Shown one piece after another: positions 1-9,800 of a stretch of 64,000 nucleotides of DNA; position 1 is the stretch's first letter; every line of letters begins with the position of its first letter. The translations under genes and the position numbers were made by a program. Where the stretch lies: contig NZ_QJSH01000005.1 of assembly GCF_003426025.1 (NCBI RefSeq), positions 98,625-162,624 on the forward strand. Reading direction: 5' to 3'. Origin of the DNA: Paraliobacillus quinghaiensis. GTDB taxonomy: Bacteria > Bacillota > Bacilli > Bacillales > Amphibacillaceae. The notes below the pieces were generated by a model. The model was not told the origin of the DNA, made no database searches, and saw only the letters and a program-made list of their open reading frames with translations.

Positions 1-708
1 GCTTTCAATGCGTCCACCTTAGATCTATCTGCTCCATTTATACTGGAGGGTAACCAGCTATATGCGATGCATAATTTTTATCCACGACCTGAAACGGGAT
101 TAGACTGGGAGCTATTTCAAAAAATAAATCAATCAATCAAACAAACACAAGTTGCGCATGTCATTGCTTTTATACCAGGTGACCAAGAATTTCGGGGTCC
201 GATTTATGAGGGATTACCTACAGTAGAATCACATCGTGGCTGTCCGCCATATGTAGCTTATCTTGATTTGATCAAAAACAGTTCAGTTGATCAGGTATTC
301 ATTGGTGATGTGAAAATATCATCAAAACAACTTAAACTGATTGAAGACTATCAGTCGGATCAAATCATAAATATTCCAGTATCACTTACTAGTGATTTCA
401 GATATTTATATGATCAAGTGTATACCATTCGCATTGATTCACCACATGGTTTCATGCGTTTACAAGAATCTAGGGGTTATGCGAGTCAAGGAGATCCAAT
501 CAAAGCACAGCATTGTCTAGAGAGAGACAGAGGGAAAATTACGATCGATAATGAAGCATACAAACGTTATTCTGGTGAAATACAAATCATGCGTGAAGAT
601 TACCAGGAAGATCATCGTGTAAATGTGATTGGTGAAATTAAAGAAGGTTATCTATCTATTATTGATTGTGTAAAGAATGGAGATAAAATACGATTTATAG
701 AAGTTTGA
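1..708 (+). CDS. mupG: MupG-like 6-phospho-N-acetylmuramidase (DUF871), 3' part
   Basis: The reading frame is open from base 1, so the 5' part lies outside the window; 235 codons are visible. The motif HNFYPRPETGL followed by a C-terminal cyclophilin-like half (RGYASQGDPIKAQHCLERDRG) is characteristic of the DUF871/MupG family, a TIM barrel plus C-terminal domain of about 360 residues. Characterised members split MurNAc-6-phosphate-GlcNAc during peptidoglycan recycling in the cytoplasm. The first internal ATG (67) has no ribosome site and sits inside the conserved block, so it is not the start. Its neighbours upstream, usually other muropeptide-recovery genes, are not visible. The family call is firm; the exact substrate is inferred. 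Confidence 0.8.
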   Translation, partial: AFNASTLDLSAPFILEGNQLYAMHNFYPRPETGLDWELFQKINQSIKQTQVAHVIAFIPGDQEFRGPIYEGLPTVESHRGCPPYVAYLDLIKNSSVDQVFIGDVKISSKQLKLIEDYQSDQIINIPVSLTSDFRYLYDQVYTIRIDSPHGFMRLQESRGYASQGDPIKAQHCLERDRGKITIDNEAYKRYSGEIQIMREDYQEDHRVNVIGEIKEGYLSIIDCVKNGDKIRFIEV

Positions 709-755
709 TGATGTGATGGAAACATAGTAGATTTTACCCTCAAGAAATATAAATC

Positions 756-800
756 AATAGACGTAGGACTAATTGTATAACGATTAGTCCTACGTCTATT
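756..800. terminator. 18-bp perfect inverted repeat between convergent genes
   Basis: Arms 756-773 and 783-800 are perfectly complementary with a 9-base loop. It lies between the mupG stop and the 3' end of the convergent ykoC. Neither side has a long T run, so termination may rely on stem strength; a bidirectional terminator is the simplest reading. Confidence 0.6.
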
Positions 801-828
801 ACTTCATTATTTATATTAAGGAATAAAA

Positions 829-924
829 TCAATTTTTTTCTAATTCTATTCCTTTCCTTGTCAACGTATCACGGCTAATCACTGTATAGTGGTTCTTCTC
901 TTCTATATTTCCCCAGTGTACCAT
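829..924 (-). CDS. possible 31-residue ORF overlapping the end of ykoC
   Basis: On the minus strand an ATG at 924 opens a 31-codon frame ending in TGA at 829. It overlaps the last seven codons of ykoC in another frame. The product would be hydrophilic (it contains HYTVISRDTLTRKGIELEKN) and matches no family I know. There is no clear ribosome site, so it would depend on coupling to ykoC translation. It may equally be the 5' remnant of a deleted operon gene or chance. Very uncertain. Confidence 0.2.
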   Translation of the reverse strand: MVHWGNIEEKNHYTVISRDTLTRKGIELEKN

Positions 925-1682
925 CTGAAATACCCGATTTGCCAAGCTAATGTAATGAGAGTAACTAGAACGGTAAGCATCATAATCATAAAAAGCCAGT
1001 CTTTAGTTGTAACAGTAAATTGCCTATAAAAGGTACGTTCTCTACTCCCTGTAAAACCTTTTGATTCCATAGCAATTGCTGTACGTTCAGCCTTTCGAAT
1101 TGAACTTGCAAGAAGCGGGACAATAAAACGTTTATATTGATGGACGTTTTCCTTTAGTGTCTTTGCTCGATTAATACCTCGTACACGGTGTGCAGATTTG
1201 ATAAGTACCAGTTCGTCTTTAATCATTGGCAAAAATCTGTATCCTGCAAGTATCCCATAAGCAAGCTTAGGAGGGAGCTTGCATTGTTGCATTAGACTTA
1301 AAATAAAATGCACAACATTTGTTGTTAGAAGAAACAATAAAGATAACGAGGCGAAAGTTAAAATTCTATGTGATAGAGATAAAGCAGTTTGTATATCCTC
1401 TATCGGTATAGTATTTCCAAACAAGGAAACAACTTCAGTTGGGTTGATTGGTTCATTGGCGAACGCTATATTAGTCCAAAACATCCCAGCAGCAAAAATA
1501 AAAAATGGTGAAAAATAAAGTAAATATTTTTTAATATTAACCTTAGCTACAAAAATAGTAAGAATCCAAATCCAAACTAGAAAGAGAAATGGTGTAATAG
1601 GATCAAATACCATTGTCAAAAGTAGAACACTTAAAATAACTGTTATTGCTTTTATACTTGGATTTAAATTATGAATATACAT
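903..1682 (-). CDS. ykoC: ECF transporter transmembrane protein (EcfT), thiamine precursor system
   Basis: EcfT-type membrane scaffold of an energy-coupling-factor importer. It links the two ATPase halves of YkoD to the substrate component YkoE. Several hydrophobic helices span roughly residues 10-110 and 225-255; between them is the cytoplasmic coupling region with the family AxxxRG motif (SAHRVRGINRAK) and the conserved AMESKGFTG segment. The longest frame begins at 1691, but that ATG lies inside the ribosome site; the next ATG (1682) has AAAGGATG correctly spaced and is chosen. The gene overlaps the end of ykoD and is the last clear member of the ykoFEDC operon, so it should follow the TPP riboswitch upstream. 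Confidence 0.85.
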   Translation of the reverse strand: MYIHNLNPSIKAITVILSVLLLTMVFDPITPFLFLVWIWILTIFVAKVNIKKYLLYFSPFFIFAAGMFWTNIAFANEPINPTEVVSLFGNTIPIEDIQTALSLSHRILTFASLSLLFLLTTNVVHFILSLMQQCKLPPKLAYGILAGYRFLPMIKDELVLIKSAHRVRGINRAKTLKENVHQYKRFIVPLLASSIRKAERTAIAMESKGFTGSRERTFYRQFTVTTKDWLFMIMMLTVLVTLITLAWQIGYFRWYTGEI

Positions 1683-3336
1683 AGGAAACATCCTTTTGCT
1701 TTCGTTGCTCTAATTTGACTTGAATAGGTAATTCAAGCTGCCATTTTTTTAATTGTTCACTTGGGACTTCCCATAGCTGTTTTGGACTGGTATCGAGTGC
1801 GATTTTTCCATCTTCCATAACAACCACACGATCTGCATATTGTTGTACAAGTTCCATATCGTGCGTAATCATTACAATGGTTGTTCCCGTTTCATTCCGT
1901 TCTTTCAATAGAGATAAAAGTTGTTTGGTTGAGTTAGCATCTTGACCAAATGTTGGTTCATCAAGTATCAATATGGATTGGTTATCGACAATCATAGTTG
2001 CAACACTTAATCTTCTTTTTTGACCCTGACTAAGTGTATAGGGATGACTCTCCTCAAACCCAGTTAATTGACATTGTTGTAATATTGTAGTGACTTGATG
2101 GTTAATGTCTTCTTCATGTAAGCCTCGTACTCGTAAACTAAATGCAACCTCATCGTATACTGAATCAGTAATAAATTGATGTTCTGGATTTTGAAAAACA
2201 TAACCAATTTTTGTTCTTAAGTCTCTTTCCTTCCATTCATTCAGACTTTTTTCATAAAGATGAATAGCCCCCTTGTTAGGCTTCTCTATTCCAGCAATTA
2301 GTTTTGAAAGTGAGGATTTTCCACTACCATTCGCTCCTAAAATCGTTATGAATTCACCTTCATATAGGTTTATATCAATCTCATTTATAATAGTTGTGCT
2401 TTTTTTAGTCCAGATTAGTTCTTCTGCTTTTAATGCTAACTGTGTGCTACGCCTATTAATATGGGCTAAAAAGATGTTATTAGGTAAAGGGTAGGAAGCA
2501 AGTTCATCAACTGTTAAGGGTAAATTATCAAAGGTGTGATCCAGTTGTTTTTCTATTTCCAATGCAATTCTGGTGGGAGTGGGAATCCAAATACCTTGTT
2601 GTTCTAGAGTGTGACGATGCACATTAACACCATCTCTTAAGTTCCCATTATAAAAAACCTGCCCCTTATTGTTTAACATCAAACAACGGTCAATTAGTGA
2701 TATCCAGCCATCTAATTGGTGTTCAATAATGATAAGTGAAAAGTTTTTTTGCTGTTGCAGTTGGTGGATTGTTTTAATAAATTCAAGGGATGCCACCGGG
2801 TCTAAATTAGCTGTAGGCTCATCCAATACAAGAATGTCTGGCTCCATCGCGAGAATACAGGCTAAGGCTAGTTTTTGTTTTTGCCCGCCTGATAGTGTTG
2901 TAATCTTTCTTGTCTTGTATGCTGTCATATTGATTAGATCTAGTACACTGTCAATGATATTCTCCATCTCAGAAGGTAAGATCCCCTTATTTTCAAGACC
3001 AAATGCAATTTCATCTTCAACCGTAAACATACAGAACTGTGTTTCTGGATCTTGGAATACAACGCCTACAGAATGAGAAACTTCCCCATGAGAATATTCG
3101 TGAATGCTTTTAGTTTTAATAAAAACGTCACCTGTTAATTCACCGTCTAACTCTCTTGGGTAGAGGCCATTCAAGCAGTGTGTTAAGGTGCTTTTTCCAC
3201 AGCCACTAGGGCCAAGGATTAACAGGTTTTCCTCGGCTTTTAGTTCAAAGTTAATATCATCTAATACCGGCTTTTCTGGGTAATCTTCAAAAGATAACGT
3301 TAAATGATCAACTTTAATGACGGCTGTTTGACTCAT
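1669..3336 (-). CDS. ykoD: ECF transporter fused ATPase (two ABC domains), thiamine precursor
   Basis: A 555-residue protein with two ABC ATPase domains in tandem, as in Bacillus YkoD. Domain 1 has Walker A GPSGCGKST (42-50), signature LSGGQKQK and Walker B ILVLDEPTANLD. Domain 2 has Walker A GANGSGKS (334-341), signature LSQGQKRR and Walker B ILILDEPTFGQD. Both look catalytically complete. It powers uptake of a thiamine precursor, probably hydroxymethylpyrimidine, through YkoE/YkoC at the cytoplasmic face of the membrane. Its start overlaps the ykoE stop by four bases, which suggests translational coupling. The family and operon assignment are firm; the substrate rests on the YkoF neighbour and the riboswitch. 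Confidence 0.92.
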   Translation of the reverse strand: MSQTAVIKVDHLTLSFEDYPEKPVLDDINFELKAEENLLILGPSGCGKSTLTHCLNGLYPRELDGELTGDVFIKTKSIHEYSHGEVSHSVGVVFQDPETQFCMFTVEDEIAFGLENKGILPSEMENIIDSVLDLINMTAYKTRKITTLSGGQKQKLALACILAMEPDILVLDEPTANLDPVASLEFIKTIHQLQQQKNFSLIIIEHQLDGWISLIDRCLMLNNKGQVFYNGNLRDGVNVHRHTLEQQGIWIPTPTRIALEIEKQLDHTFDNLPLTVDELASYPLPNNIFLAHINRRSTQLALKAEELIWTKKSTTIINEIDINLYEGEFITILGANGSGKSSLSKLIAGIEKPNKGAIHLYEKSLNEWKERDLRTKIGYVFQNPEHQFITDSVYDEVAFSLRVRGLHEEDINHQVTTILQQCQLTGFEESHPYTLSQGQKRRLSVATMIVDNQSILILDEPTFGQDANSTKQLLSLLKERNETGTTIVMITHDMELVQQYADRVVVMEDGKIALDTSPKQLWEVPSEQLKKWQLELPIQVKLEQRKQKDVSYVYS

Positions 3337-3914
3337 GCGGCTTTTTTTCCTTTTTTGTATTCCTTACCAAGTGCAAAGCTTGATAATACACCAGTTTTAG
3401 CTAAAGCATCACTTATTGCTTTACCAAGCCAACCAGCAATAAGAGCACCACTAATTAAACGGATGACAAACATCGCTAGAATATAACTAGGTGCAAAGGC
3501 AATATAACCACCTTGGAACATTCCCCAAATAAAGCTAGTAACTGCTGACCCCATACCAGCTAACATTAGTACCCATAATGCGTAATTTTTCCACTTTGTA
3601 GCAGCAAACACTGCTTCTGCTCCAATTCCTTGAATCATTCCAACAAGGATAATGATTGGTCCCAGTGCATTGCCTAACATAACTTCAATGGTAGCGGCGA
3701 TTGTTTCTGATATGAATGCTGCTCCAGGTTTACGAATAATGTAAGCAGCGATAATCGAAACGATAAACCAAATTCCAAAAATCGGCTCATATCCAATCGG
3801 TCCCATGAAACCAACTAATATTCCGCCTAGAGGTAAAAATGCTAGATAAACCACTCCAAAGACAACAGATAATGCTGCCATAACAATAACTTCTTTTAAT
3901 CTCCAATTATTCAT
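3333..3914 (-). CDS. ykoE: ECF transporter S component, thiamine/hydroxymethylpyrimidine
   Basis: A 193-residue hydrophobic protein of about five to six membrane segments matching the YkoE substrate-specific component (N-terminal NNWRLKEVIVMAALSVVFGV; the basic tail ends KKGKKAA). It binds the thiamine-related substrate and couples to YkoC/YkoD. The start overlaps the ykoF stop by eight bases, and its own stop overlaps the ykoD start, so ykoF-ykoE-ykoD form one tightly coupled unit. TPP-dependent regulation comes from the riboswitch upstream of ykoF. Confidence 0.88.
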   Translation of the reverse strand: MNNWRLKEVIVMAALSVVFGVVYLAFLPLGGILVGFMGPIGYEPIFGIWFIVSIIAAYIIRKPGAAFISETIAATIEVMLGNALGPIIILVGMIQGIGAEAVFAATKWKNYALWVLMLAGMGSAVTSFIWGMFQGGYIAFAPSYILAMFVIRLISGALIAGWLGKAISDALAKTGVLSSFALGKEYKKGKKAA

Positions 3915-4518
3915 TTACTTTACCGCCTTTCGGTGAAGGACTATTTGCTGACATAGATACAGTCATCACGGTATGAGAAGAACCGCTCTCTTCCATATCA
4001 ATAAACACTTTTTCTAATCCGTTAAATATATTGACAACTTCCCCGTCTAATCGAGTGGCATAATGGGTGCCACTAACTTCAACACCGTGATCTTTCATTG
4101 CTTCAATTTGAGCATAGATTTGATCCATGTACTCACCACCACCTAATGGATACAAAGCAAATTTAGTAGCTGCTTCTTGCTTGATTGAATCAACTTTTTC
4201 TTTATTAAGAACGACATCATCTTCTGCCATAAAAACATCACCTATCGTATCACCTGGACAACCAACTGAGTAAGTTGCTTCAAATGCAACATGAGCACCT
4301 GTCTTAGCGGTATGAAGATAAATAGCCTTTGTCACGTCAAAAATATGAGGGATTCTTCCTCTTACTAATGTGCTAACATCGTCCGTCTGCATCCAAACCT
4401 TTGATGTATCCACATTTCTAAGTGCTGTTGTAATAATGTTAATAAAATCATCACTCATTGGATGAATAGAAAAACTACATCCAGCTATTCGACTACTTCC
4501 ACAAACAAACTTCCCCAT
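3907..4518 (-). CDS. ykoF: YkoF thiamine/HMP-binding protein
   Basis: A 203-residue soluble protein of the YkoF family, which in Bacillus binds thiamine or HMP through two repeated ferredoxin-like halves. The halves are visible as two related segments, GCSFSIHPMSDDFINIITTAL and FALYPLGGGEYMDQIYAQIEAM. The frame could extend to 4554, but that start falls inside the riboswitch terminator. The ATG at 4518 follows AAGGAGGAG at good spacing and is taken. First gene of ykoFEDC, directly behind the TPP element. YkoF is not an extracytoplasmic binding protein (no signal peptide); it probably holds substrate in the cytoplasm. Confidence 0.9.
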   Translation of the reverse strand: MGKFVCGSSRIAGCSFSIHPMSDDFINIITTALRNVDTSKVWMQTDDVSTLVRGRIPHIFDVTKAIYLHTAKTGAHVAFEATYSVGCPGDTIGDVFMAEDDVVLNKEKVDSIKQEAATKFALYPLGGGEYMDQIYAQIEAMKDHGVEVSGTHYATRLDGEVVNIFNGLEKVFIDMEESGSSHTVMTVSMSANSPSPKGGKVNE

Positions 4519-4540
4519 AAATATTCTCCTCCTTGTAATA

Positions 4541-4573
4541 TAAAAAAGCTGCACTCCCGTAGGAATGCAGCCA
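4541..4573 (-). terminator. riboswitch-controlled intrinsic terminator ahead of ykoF
   Basis: On the minus strand a 10-bp stem (GCTGCATTCC with GGAGTGCAGC, one G-U pair) is followed by six T residues. It lies between the TPP aptamer and the ykoF ribosome site, as expected for ligand-triggered early termination. Confidence 0.88.
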
Positions 4574-4611
4574 AAATTTATGTATCAAAATAAAAATTCA
4601 TAAACTATTCG

Positions 4612-4708
4612 ACTGCACTTCCCCACGCTAGTATTATCTAGATCGGGTTCAAAGGGTCAGAACAATATAGTTCCTCTCAGCCATTTTTCGGCTCCCCTAG
4701 TGCAACTT
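4612..4708 (-). promoter_or_regulatory. TPP (THI-box) riboswitch aptamer
   Basis: The minus strand carries the conserved THI-box core in order: GGGGAGCC, GGCTGAGAGG, GACCCTTTGAACCCGATCTA, then CTAGCGTGGGGAAGTGCA. The 5' and 3' ends pair as P1 (TTGCACT with AGTGCAG). With the terminator at 4541-4573 it forms a TPP-off switch for the ykoFEDC operon. Confidence 0.95.
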
Positions 4709-4717
4709 TAATATGTA

Positions 4718-4723
4718 ATTATA
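4718..4723 (-). promoter_or_regulatory. probable -10 box of the ykoFEDC promoter
   Basis: A minus-strand TATAAT lies about 12 bases ahead of the 5' end of the TPP aptamer, which places the transcript start just upstream of P1. A matching -35 box is not clear. Confidence 0.5.
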
Positions 4724-5007
4724 TTCTACATCATCGTAAACGAATATTATAAACTTGTAAAGGTTTATTTTGGTACTTTTTTAAATAATTAAGTGGATTT
4801 AAAAAAGAGAGAAAAACTTAAACAGACAGCTCTCCTCTCCTGTGATCATCACGCCGTCTATGGTATAGTTTAATGGTATCAACAGAAAAGTAAAAGGGCA
4901 TAATTTGATTTTCGTGTAGCTGATTAAAGTAAAGTGGAATTATATGCTGATTTGCTTTTATATTTTGTGATTTTTACAAATATAACCAAGTGAAAATTGT
5001 TGAATTA
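4724..5007. other. gene-free stretch
   Basis: AT-rich intergenic DNA between the riboswitch promoter and the staygreen-family gene. I see no convincing ORF, RNA or repeat. Confidence 0.5.
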
Positions 5008-5460
5008 TTAAATAGAAAAATTGTGAAAAGTTCCCCAATTTTCTTGTCTAGCAAACTGAGGATGGACAGACATAAAGTTAACTATTATTGATGCTTTATC
5101 AAGATTAGGATGTGTATCGAATAAAAAACTATCACCATATCGAATAGCTTTTAATGCAAGTGGTAATTCACGTCTAAATATTTCATTACGTTTTTCAGAT
5201 TCCTCATGCGTATATTCTCCTTGATCTATATACAAATAAACACAATAGTATAAGGAACTACCATTCAATTTCCATTCACCTAATACTTCATCTCTCATAG
5301 GGTTAATTTTATGCCAGGCAAAATGAACTCCAATTGTTAAAAATAACTCTCCAGTTAAATCAGAATGAGTTAGTGTGTAACGCCTAGAGATAACAGGGTT
5401 TGTTGCAGTAACACCATCCATGTATTCCACAAATAGTTTGTTTGGATTAAATTTGCTCAA
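5008..5460 (-). CDS. staygreen (SGR) family protein
   Basis: A 150-residue soluble protein recognised as staygreen family from the motif set RRYTLTHSDLTGELFLTIG, INPMRDEVLGEW and RRELPLALKAIRYGD. Plant SGR removes magnesium from chlorophyll; bacterial relatives exist in non-photosynthetic Firmicutes, and some have been reported to dechelate chlorophyll in vitro. The natural role here is unknown. The start is TTG at 5460, supported by TTGGAGG seven bases upstream. No porphyrin genes are adjacent. Length is typical for bacterial members. The family call is good; any function in this cell is open. Confidence 0.75.
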   Translation of the reverse strand: MSKFNPNKLFVEYMDGVTATNPVISRRYTLTHSDLTGELFLTIGVHFAWHKINPMRDEVLGEWKLNGSSLYYCVYLYIDQGEYTHEESEKRNEIFRRELPLALKAIRYGDSFLFDTHPNLDKASIIVNFMSVHPQFARQENWGTFHNFSI

Positions 5461-5474
5461 GTAATAACCTCCAA

Positions 5475-5753
5475 TTATTGTTTTTTCTGATCATTATGCG
5501 AACTTTCAATGATTAATTCATAATATATTAGCCATGAGTCAATAAGGTGATATTTTTTCGGGTTTATCTTGAGAATTCTGAAAAATTCTCTTACAAGTAA
5601 ATGAAGGCAAATGGTAAAGAGAAAGTAACGGTTGTCTTCCTTTAATTCCACATTACAATTTAGCTTTGTTATCTTTTCGTAATATGTATAACCTTGAAAG
5701 ATAATTTCCAAATTCAAATGTATTAGAAGACGGTTTTTAATTATATAAATCAA
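5475..5753 (-). CDS. hypothetical 92-residue protein
   Basis: An open frame ending 14 bases before the staygreen gene on the same strand, rich in Ile, Leu, Tyr, Lys and Asn. The start would be TTG at 5753 with no convincing ribosome site. I recognise no family. It might be a leader gene co-transcribed with the staygreen gene or an AT-rich chance ORF. There is no signal peptide and no strong membrane segment. Confidence 0.3.
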   Translation of the reverse strand: MIYIIKNRLLIHLNLEIIFQGYTYYEKITKLNCNVELKEDNRYFLFTICLHLLVREFFRILKINPKKYHLIDSWLIYYELIIESSHNDQKKQ

Positions 5754-5828
5754 TTCATGTTAAATTCTGTTAAAATGTTAGTATAGAAATTTAAAAATTG
5801 ACAATCAGACGAAACTAGGAGTGATTCT

Positions 5829-6725
5829 ATGAAAACTAGTAATAAGATCAAATTCCTTTCTACAACAGCACTATCTAAAGAATTAAAAATGAATGTGAAA
5901 GAAGTATTTCAGATTTTGCTTAATGATGGATTAATTAAACGAATAGACGATAACTGGGTTTTGACTGAAAAAGGTGAAAAATTAGGAGGAACATTAAAGA
6001 AACATCCGAGAGCAGGCGAATACATTGCGTGGAATGAGAGCATCAGGGATAACAAGATATTTACATCTACTAATACCGAGGTGCTGTTAAACGCTACCGC
6101 ATTAAGTAATCACTTTGGTGTGTCTAAACTTAAAATGAACCCCATTCTGTCAGAGTTAGGTTTTGTTCAAAAAGCTATAAAAGGATGGACAGTTACAAAA
6201 CTTGGGCTAAGTATTGGTGGGAAACAATTAGAATATGATAAAACTGGAGTACCTTATGTAAACTGGCCGGAAAGTATTTTACATAATAAAAGATTAGTAG
6301 AAACCATGAATGAGTTACAGGGAAATGAACCTGAAGAAAACAAAACATCTGATACAGGGAATTCCTTAGGTTTTAGAGATAAATTTGAGGCTAAACATAG
6401 ATCAGCAGATGGTCACTATGTCAGGTCAAGAGCTGAAATGCTAATTGACAATTGGTTATACATGTCTGAAATTGTCCATGCTTATGAAAGGAAATTACCA
6501 GTCGAAGAAGATGTTTATACTGATTTTTATTTACCTGTTGGAAAAGTGTACATAGAGTATTGGGGGTTAGAAAACGATCCTAGATATGCAGCCAGAAAAC
6601 AAGAAAAGTTAAAAATTTATGAAAAGTATGGGTTTAACTTAATTGAGTTACAGGACGCTGACATTCAGAACTTGGATGATATATTACCTAAGAAGTTGCT
6701 GAAGTTTGGAATTCAAGCGTATTAG
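5829..6725 (+). CDS. tandem winged-helix plus PD-(D/E)XK-like nuclease protein
   Basis: A 298-residue protein. The N-terminal half has two similar winged-helix-like repeats (about residues 10-50 and 83-130), each running from an ALSxxxxxxxxxxxxxLxxxG segment to a W-x-(L/V)-T-xx-G wing, like KilA-C/antirepressor DNA-binding modules. The C-terminal half (about 190-290) resembles DUF559/Vsr-like restriction-endonuclease folds: RSRAE (E203), YTDFYLP (D232), YIEYWG (E243), then a helix with KQEKLKIYEKYGFNLIEL. It is followed 80 bases downstream by the large helicase on the same strand, which suggests a functional pair. The start has AGGAGTGATT before ATG. Activity is inferred from fold-level resemblance only. 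Confidence 0.55.
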   Translation: MKTSNKIKFLSTTALSKELKMNVKEVFQILLNDGLIKRIDDNWVLTEKGEKLGGTLKKHPRAGEYIAWNESIRDNKIFTSTNTEVLLNATALSNHFGVSKLKMNPILSELGFVQKAIKGWTVTKLGLSIGGKQLEYDKTGVPYVNWPESILHNKRLVETMNELQGNEPEENKTSDTGNSLGFRDKFEAKHRSADGHYVRSRAEMLIDNWLYMSEIVHAYERKLPVEEDVYTDFYLPVGKVYIEYWGLENDPRYAARKQEKLKIYEKYGFNLIELQDADIQNLDDILPKKLLKFGIQAY

Positions 6726-6804
6726 ATGATGACAATAAATGATAATATAAGAAGTATGAGTCGATGGCACAATTAGGTTTAAACTATTAAAATGAGGTGA
6801 ACTC

Positions 6805-9800
6805 ATGCCAAATCAAGGTATCTATGAAGAAATAGTCTCCAAACACCTAAAATCTCAACTAGAACTGCTAAAAAAAGAAGATTTCGAGATTACCAAAGAA
6901 TCACTAGATGTAGAAGAAGCTAGAAAAGCACTATCCACTTACATATCAGCGATCACAAGGAAAGCTCTTAAATATGTTAGGGATAATGAAACTAACGACA
7001 AGAAAGCACTGCTTGACCAAATTGAGACATGCAATACTATTATAGACACCTTAAGTAAGCGTTTAGATTTTGAAGAGTTTAGTAGATTACAAATTGAAGA
7101 AGAAGGTGAAGTTTTAACTTCTATTTATTCTAAGATAAATAGTGTGCGAAGTGTTAAGAAGGAGAAGATAATTAGGCCTGTTACTTCTATTGCAGAAAGC
7201 TCCTTATTTACTGGTTCTACTGTTGAGCCAGATATGTTAAGTGAACTTAAGAAGGAGATAATGTCTACCGATGAAATAGATTTCCTTGTTTCTTTTATTA
7301 AGTGGAGTGGGATCAGAATAATTTTCGATGAGCTTCAATCTTTTACAGAAAAAGGAGGAAGGCTTCGGGTTATTACAACCTCCTATATGGAGGCAACTGA
7401 CTACAAAGCAGTTATGGAACTTAGTAAACTAGCAAACACAGAAATTAAAATCTCCTATGATGTCAAACGAACTCGTTTACATGCAAAGGCTTATATGTTT
7501 AAACGATTAACTGGATTTACTACTGCATATATAGGTTCTTCTAATTTATCTAATCCTGCTTTAACTTCAGGATTAGAGTGGAATTTGAAAGTTACAGAAA
7601 AAGATTCGTTTGATATTGTGAAGAAATTTGATGCAACTTTTGAAAGCTATTGGAATGACGGAGAATTTCATTCGTTTGATCCAGAAAAAGAAGATGATAA
7701 AGAACAATTATTCCAAGCATTACAGAAAAAAGAGCAACAAGAAAATGATATTCATTTTAATTTTGATATCCAACCCTATTACTATCAAAAAGAAATGCTA
7801 GAAAATCTCCAAGCAGAAAGAGAAGTATTTGGTCGTTACAAGAATTTACTTGTTGCTGCAACCGGAGTAGGGAAGACGGTGATTTCAGCTTTTGATTATC
7901 GAAGGTATCGTAAGCAGAATGGAAATAGGGCGCGATTACTTTTTGTTGCGCATAGAGAAGAAATCTTAAAGCAAAGCAGGGATACATTCCGAGCAATCCT
8001 TAAGGACTTTAACTTTGGTGATATGCTTGTAGGTGGAAGTAAACCGACTGCAATAGACCATTTATTTGTCAGCATACAAAGCTTTAATAGCATGAAATTA
8101 AATGAAAAGTTATCAAGCGATTTTTATGATTTTATTATTATTGATGAATTTCACCATGCTGCAGCTAACTCCTATCAACAGTTGTTAAGTCACTTTGTTC
8201 CTAAGGTGTTATTAGGCTTAACGGCAACACCAGAACGGATGGATGGACAAGATGTACTTTCTTATTTTGAAGGACAAATAGCATCCGAAATGAGGTTAAC
8301 GGAAGCCATCAATAGAAAACTGTTAAGTCCATTCCAGTATTTTTGTGTAAGTGATACAGTGGACTTGTCTAATCTAAGATGGCGAGGAAAGGGTTATGAT
8401 TTAAAAGAGCTAGAAAATGTTTATACTACCGATAAAATTCGAAGTAATCAAATTGTGAAAAGTTTATATCGGTATGTCACAGATATCGATGAAGTCAAAG
8501 GATTAGGTTTTTGTGCAGGAGTAGAGCATGCTATCTACATGGCAAGCTACTTTAATGGACGCGGGATTGCTTCCATTGCGTTACACGGAGAGTCTGATAA
8601 AGAGACAAGAGACTCAGCAAAAAACGCACTTCTTAAAGGTGAGATTAAATTTATCTTTGTCGCGGATCTTTATAATGAAGGTATTGATATTCCTGATGTT
8701 AACACGATTTTATTCTTGCGTCCTACCGAAAGTTTAACCGTATTTTTGCAACAGTTAGGAAGAGGATTACGGCTAGCTGAAGACAAAGAGTGTTTAACAG
8801 TTTTAGATTTTGTTGGACAAGCTCATAAAAATTATAGCTTTGAAGAGAAATTTCGTGCATTAATTGGAAAAACAAAGTATTCAATCAAACATTATGTTGA
8901 CGAAGGGTTTTCCAATTTACCTAAAGGAAGCTTTATTCAATTGGAGAAGCAAGCGAAAGAATATATTTTGCGAAATATAAAAGCGGCTACTAATACGATT
9001 ACCAACCTGCGAGCTAAAATGAAATATTTTGAACAAGATACAGGCCTTCCACTAACCTTTAATAATTTTTTAACCCATCACCATTTATCCGTGTATGATT
9101 TTTACGGAAAAGGTGGAGATCGTACTTTTCAACGAATGATGGTCGATGTAGGACTTGCAGATGATTTTGACTGTACAGATGAAACCATGATTACAAAAAG
9201 GTTGCCTAGATTATTTCACCTTAACTCCAAGAAGACAATAGAATTTTTTATTGGTTATGTGAAAAACACGACAGCTGTTACGAATGAGGAAGAGCGTATA
9301 ATGAGGAATATGTTTTATTATACCTTTTACCAAAAGGAACCAGCTAAAGAAGGGCTTTTATCTGTTGATGATGGGTTAGCTAAAGTGTTAGGTCATGACC
9401 GGATGAGAAATGAAATCCTTAATTTATTGGAATATCAGTATAACTCAATAAGGAATCTTGAGATTGATCATGATTTAAGTTTTGTTACACCATTAACAGT
9501 TCATGCTACGTATAATAGAGATCAAATTATGGCGTCATTAGATTACTTTAACGAAGAAAATTCTCCTGAATTTAGAGAAGGAGTAAAACATCTTCAAGAA
9601 AAGAATTTGGATATATTCTTTATCACGCTTAATAAATCAGAGAAAGATTTTTCGTCTTCGACTTTATATGAAGACTATGCAATAAATGAAAGGCGATTCC
9701 ATTGGCAGTCACAGAGCACATTGTCGGAATCGAGCCCGACTGCTAAAAGATACATTCATCATAGGGAGAATGGCCATAATATAGCATTATTCGTAAGAGA

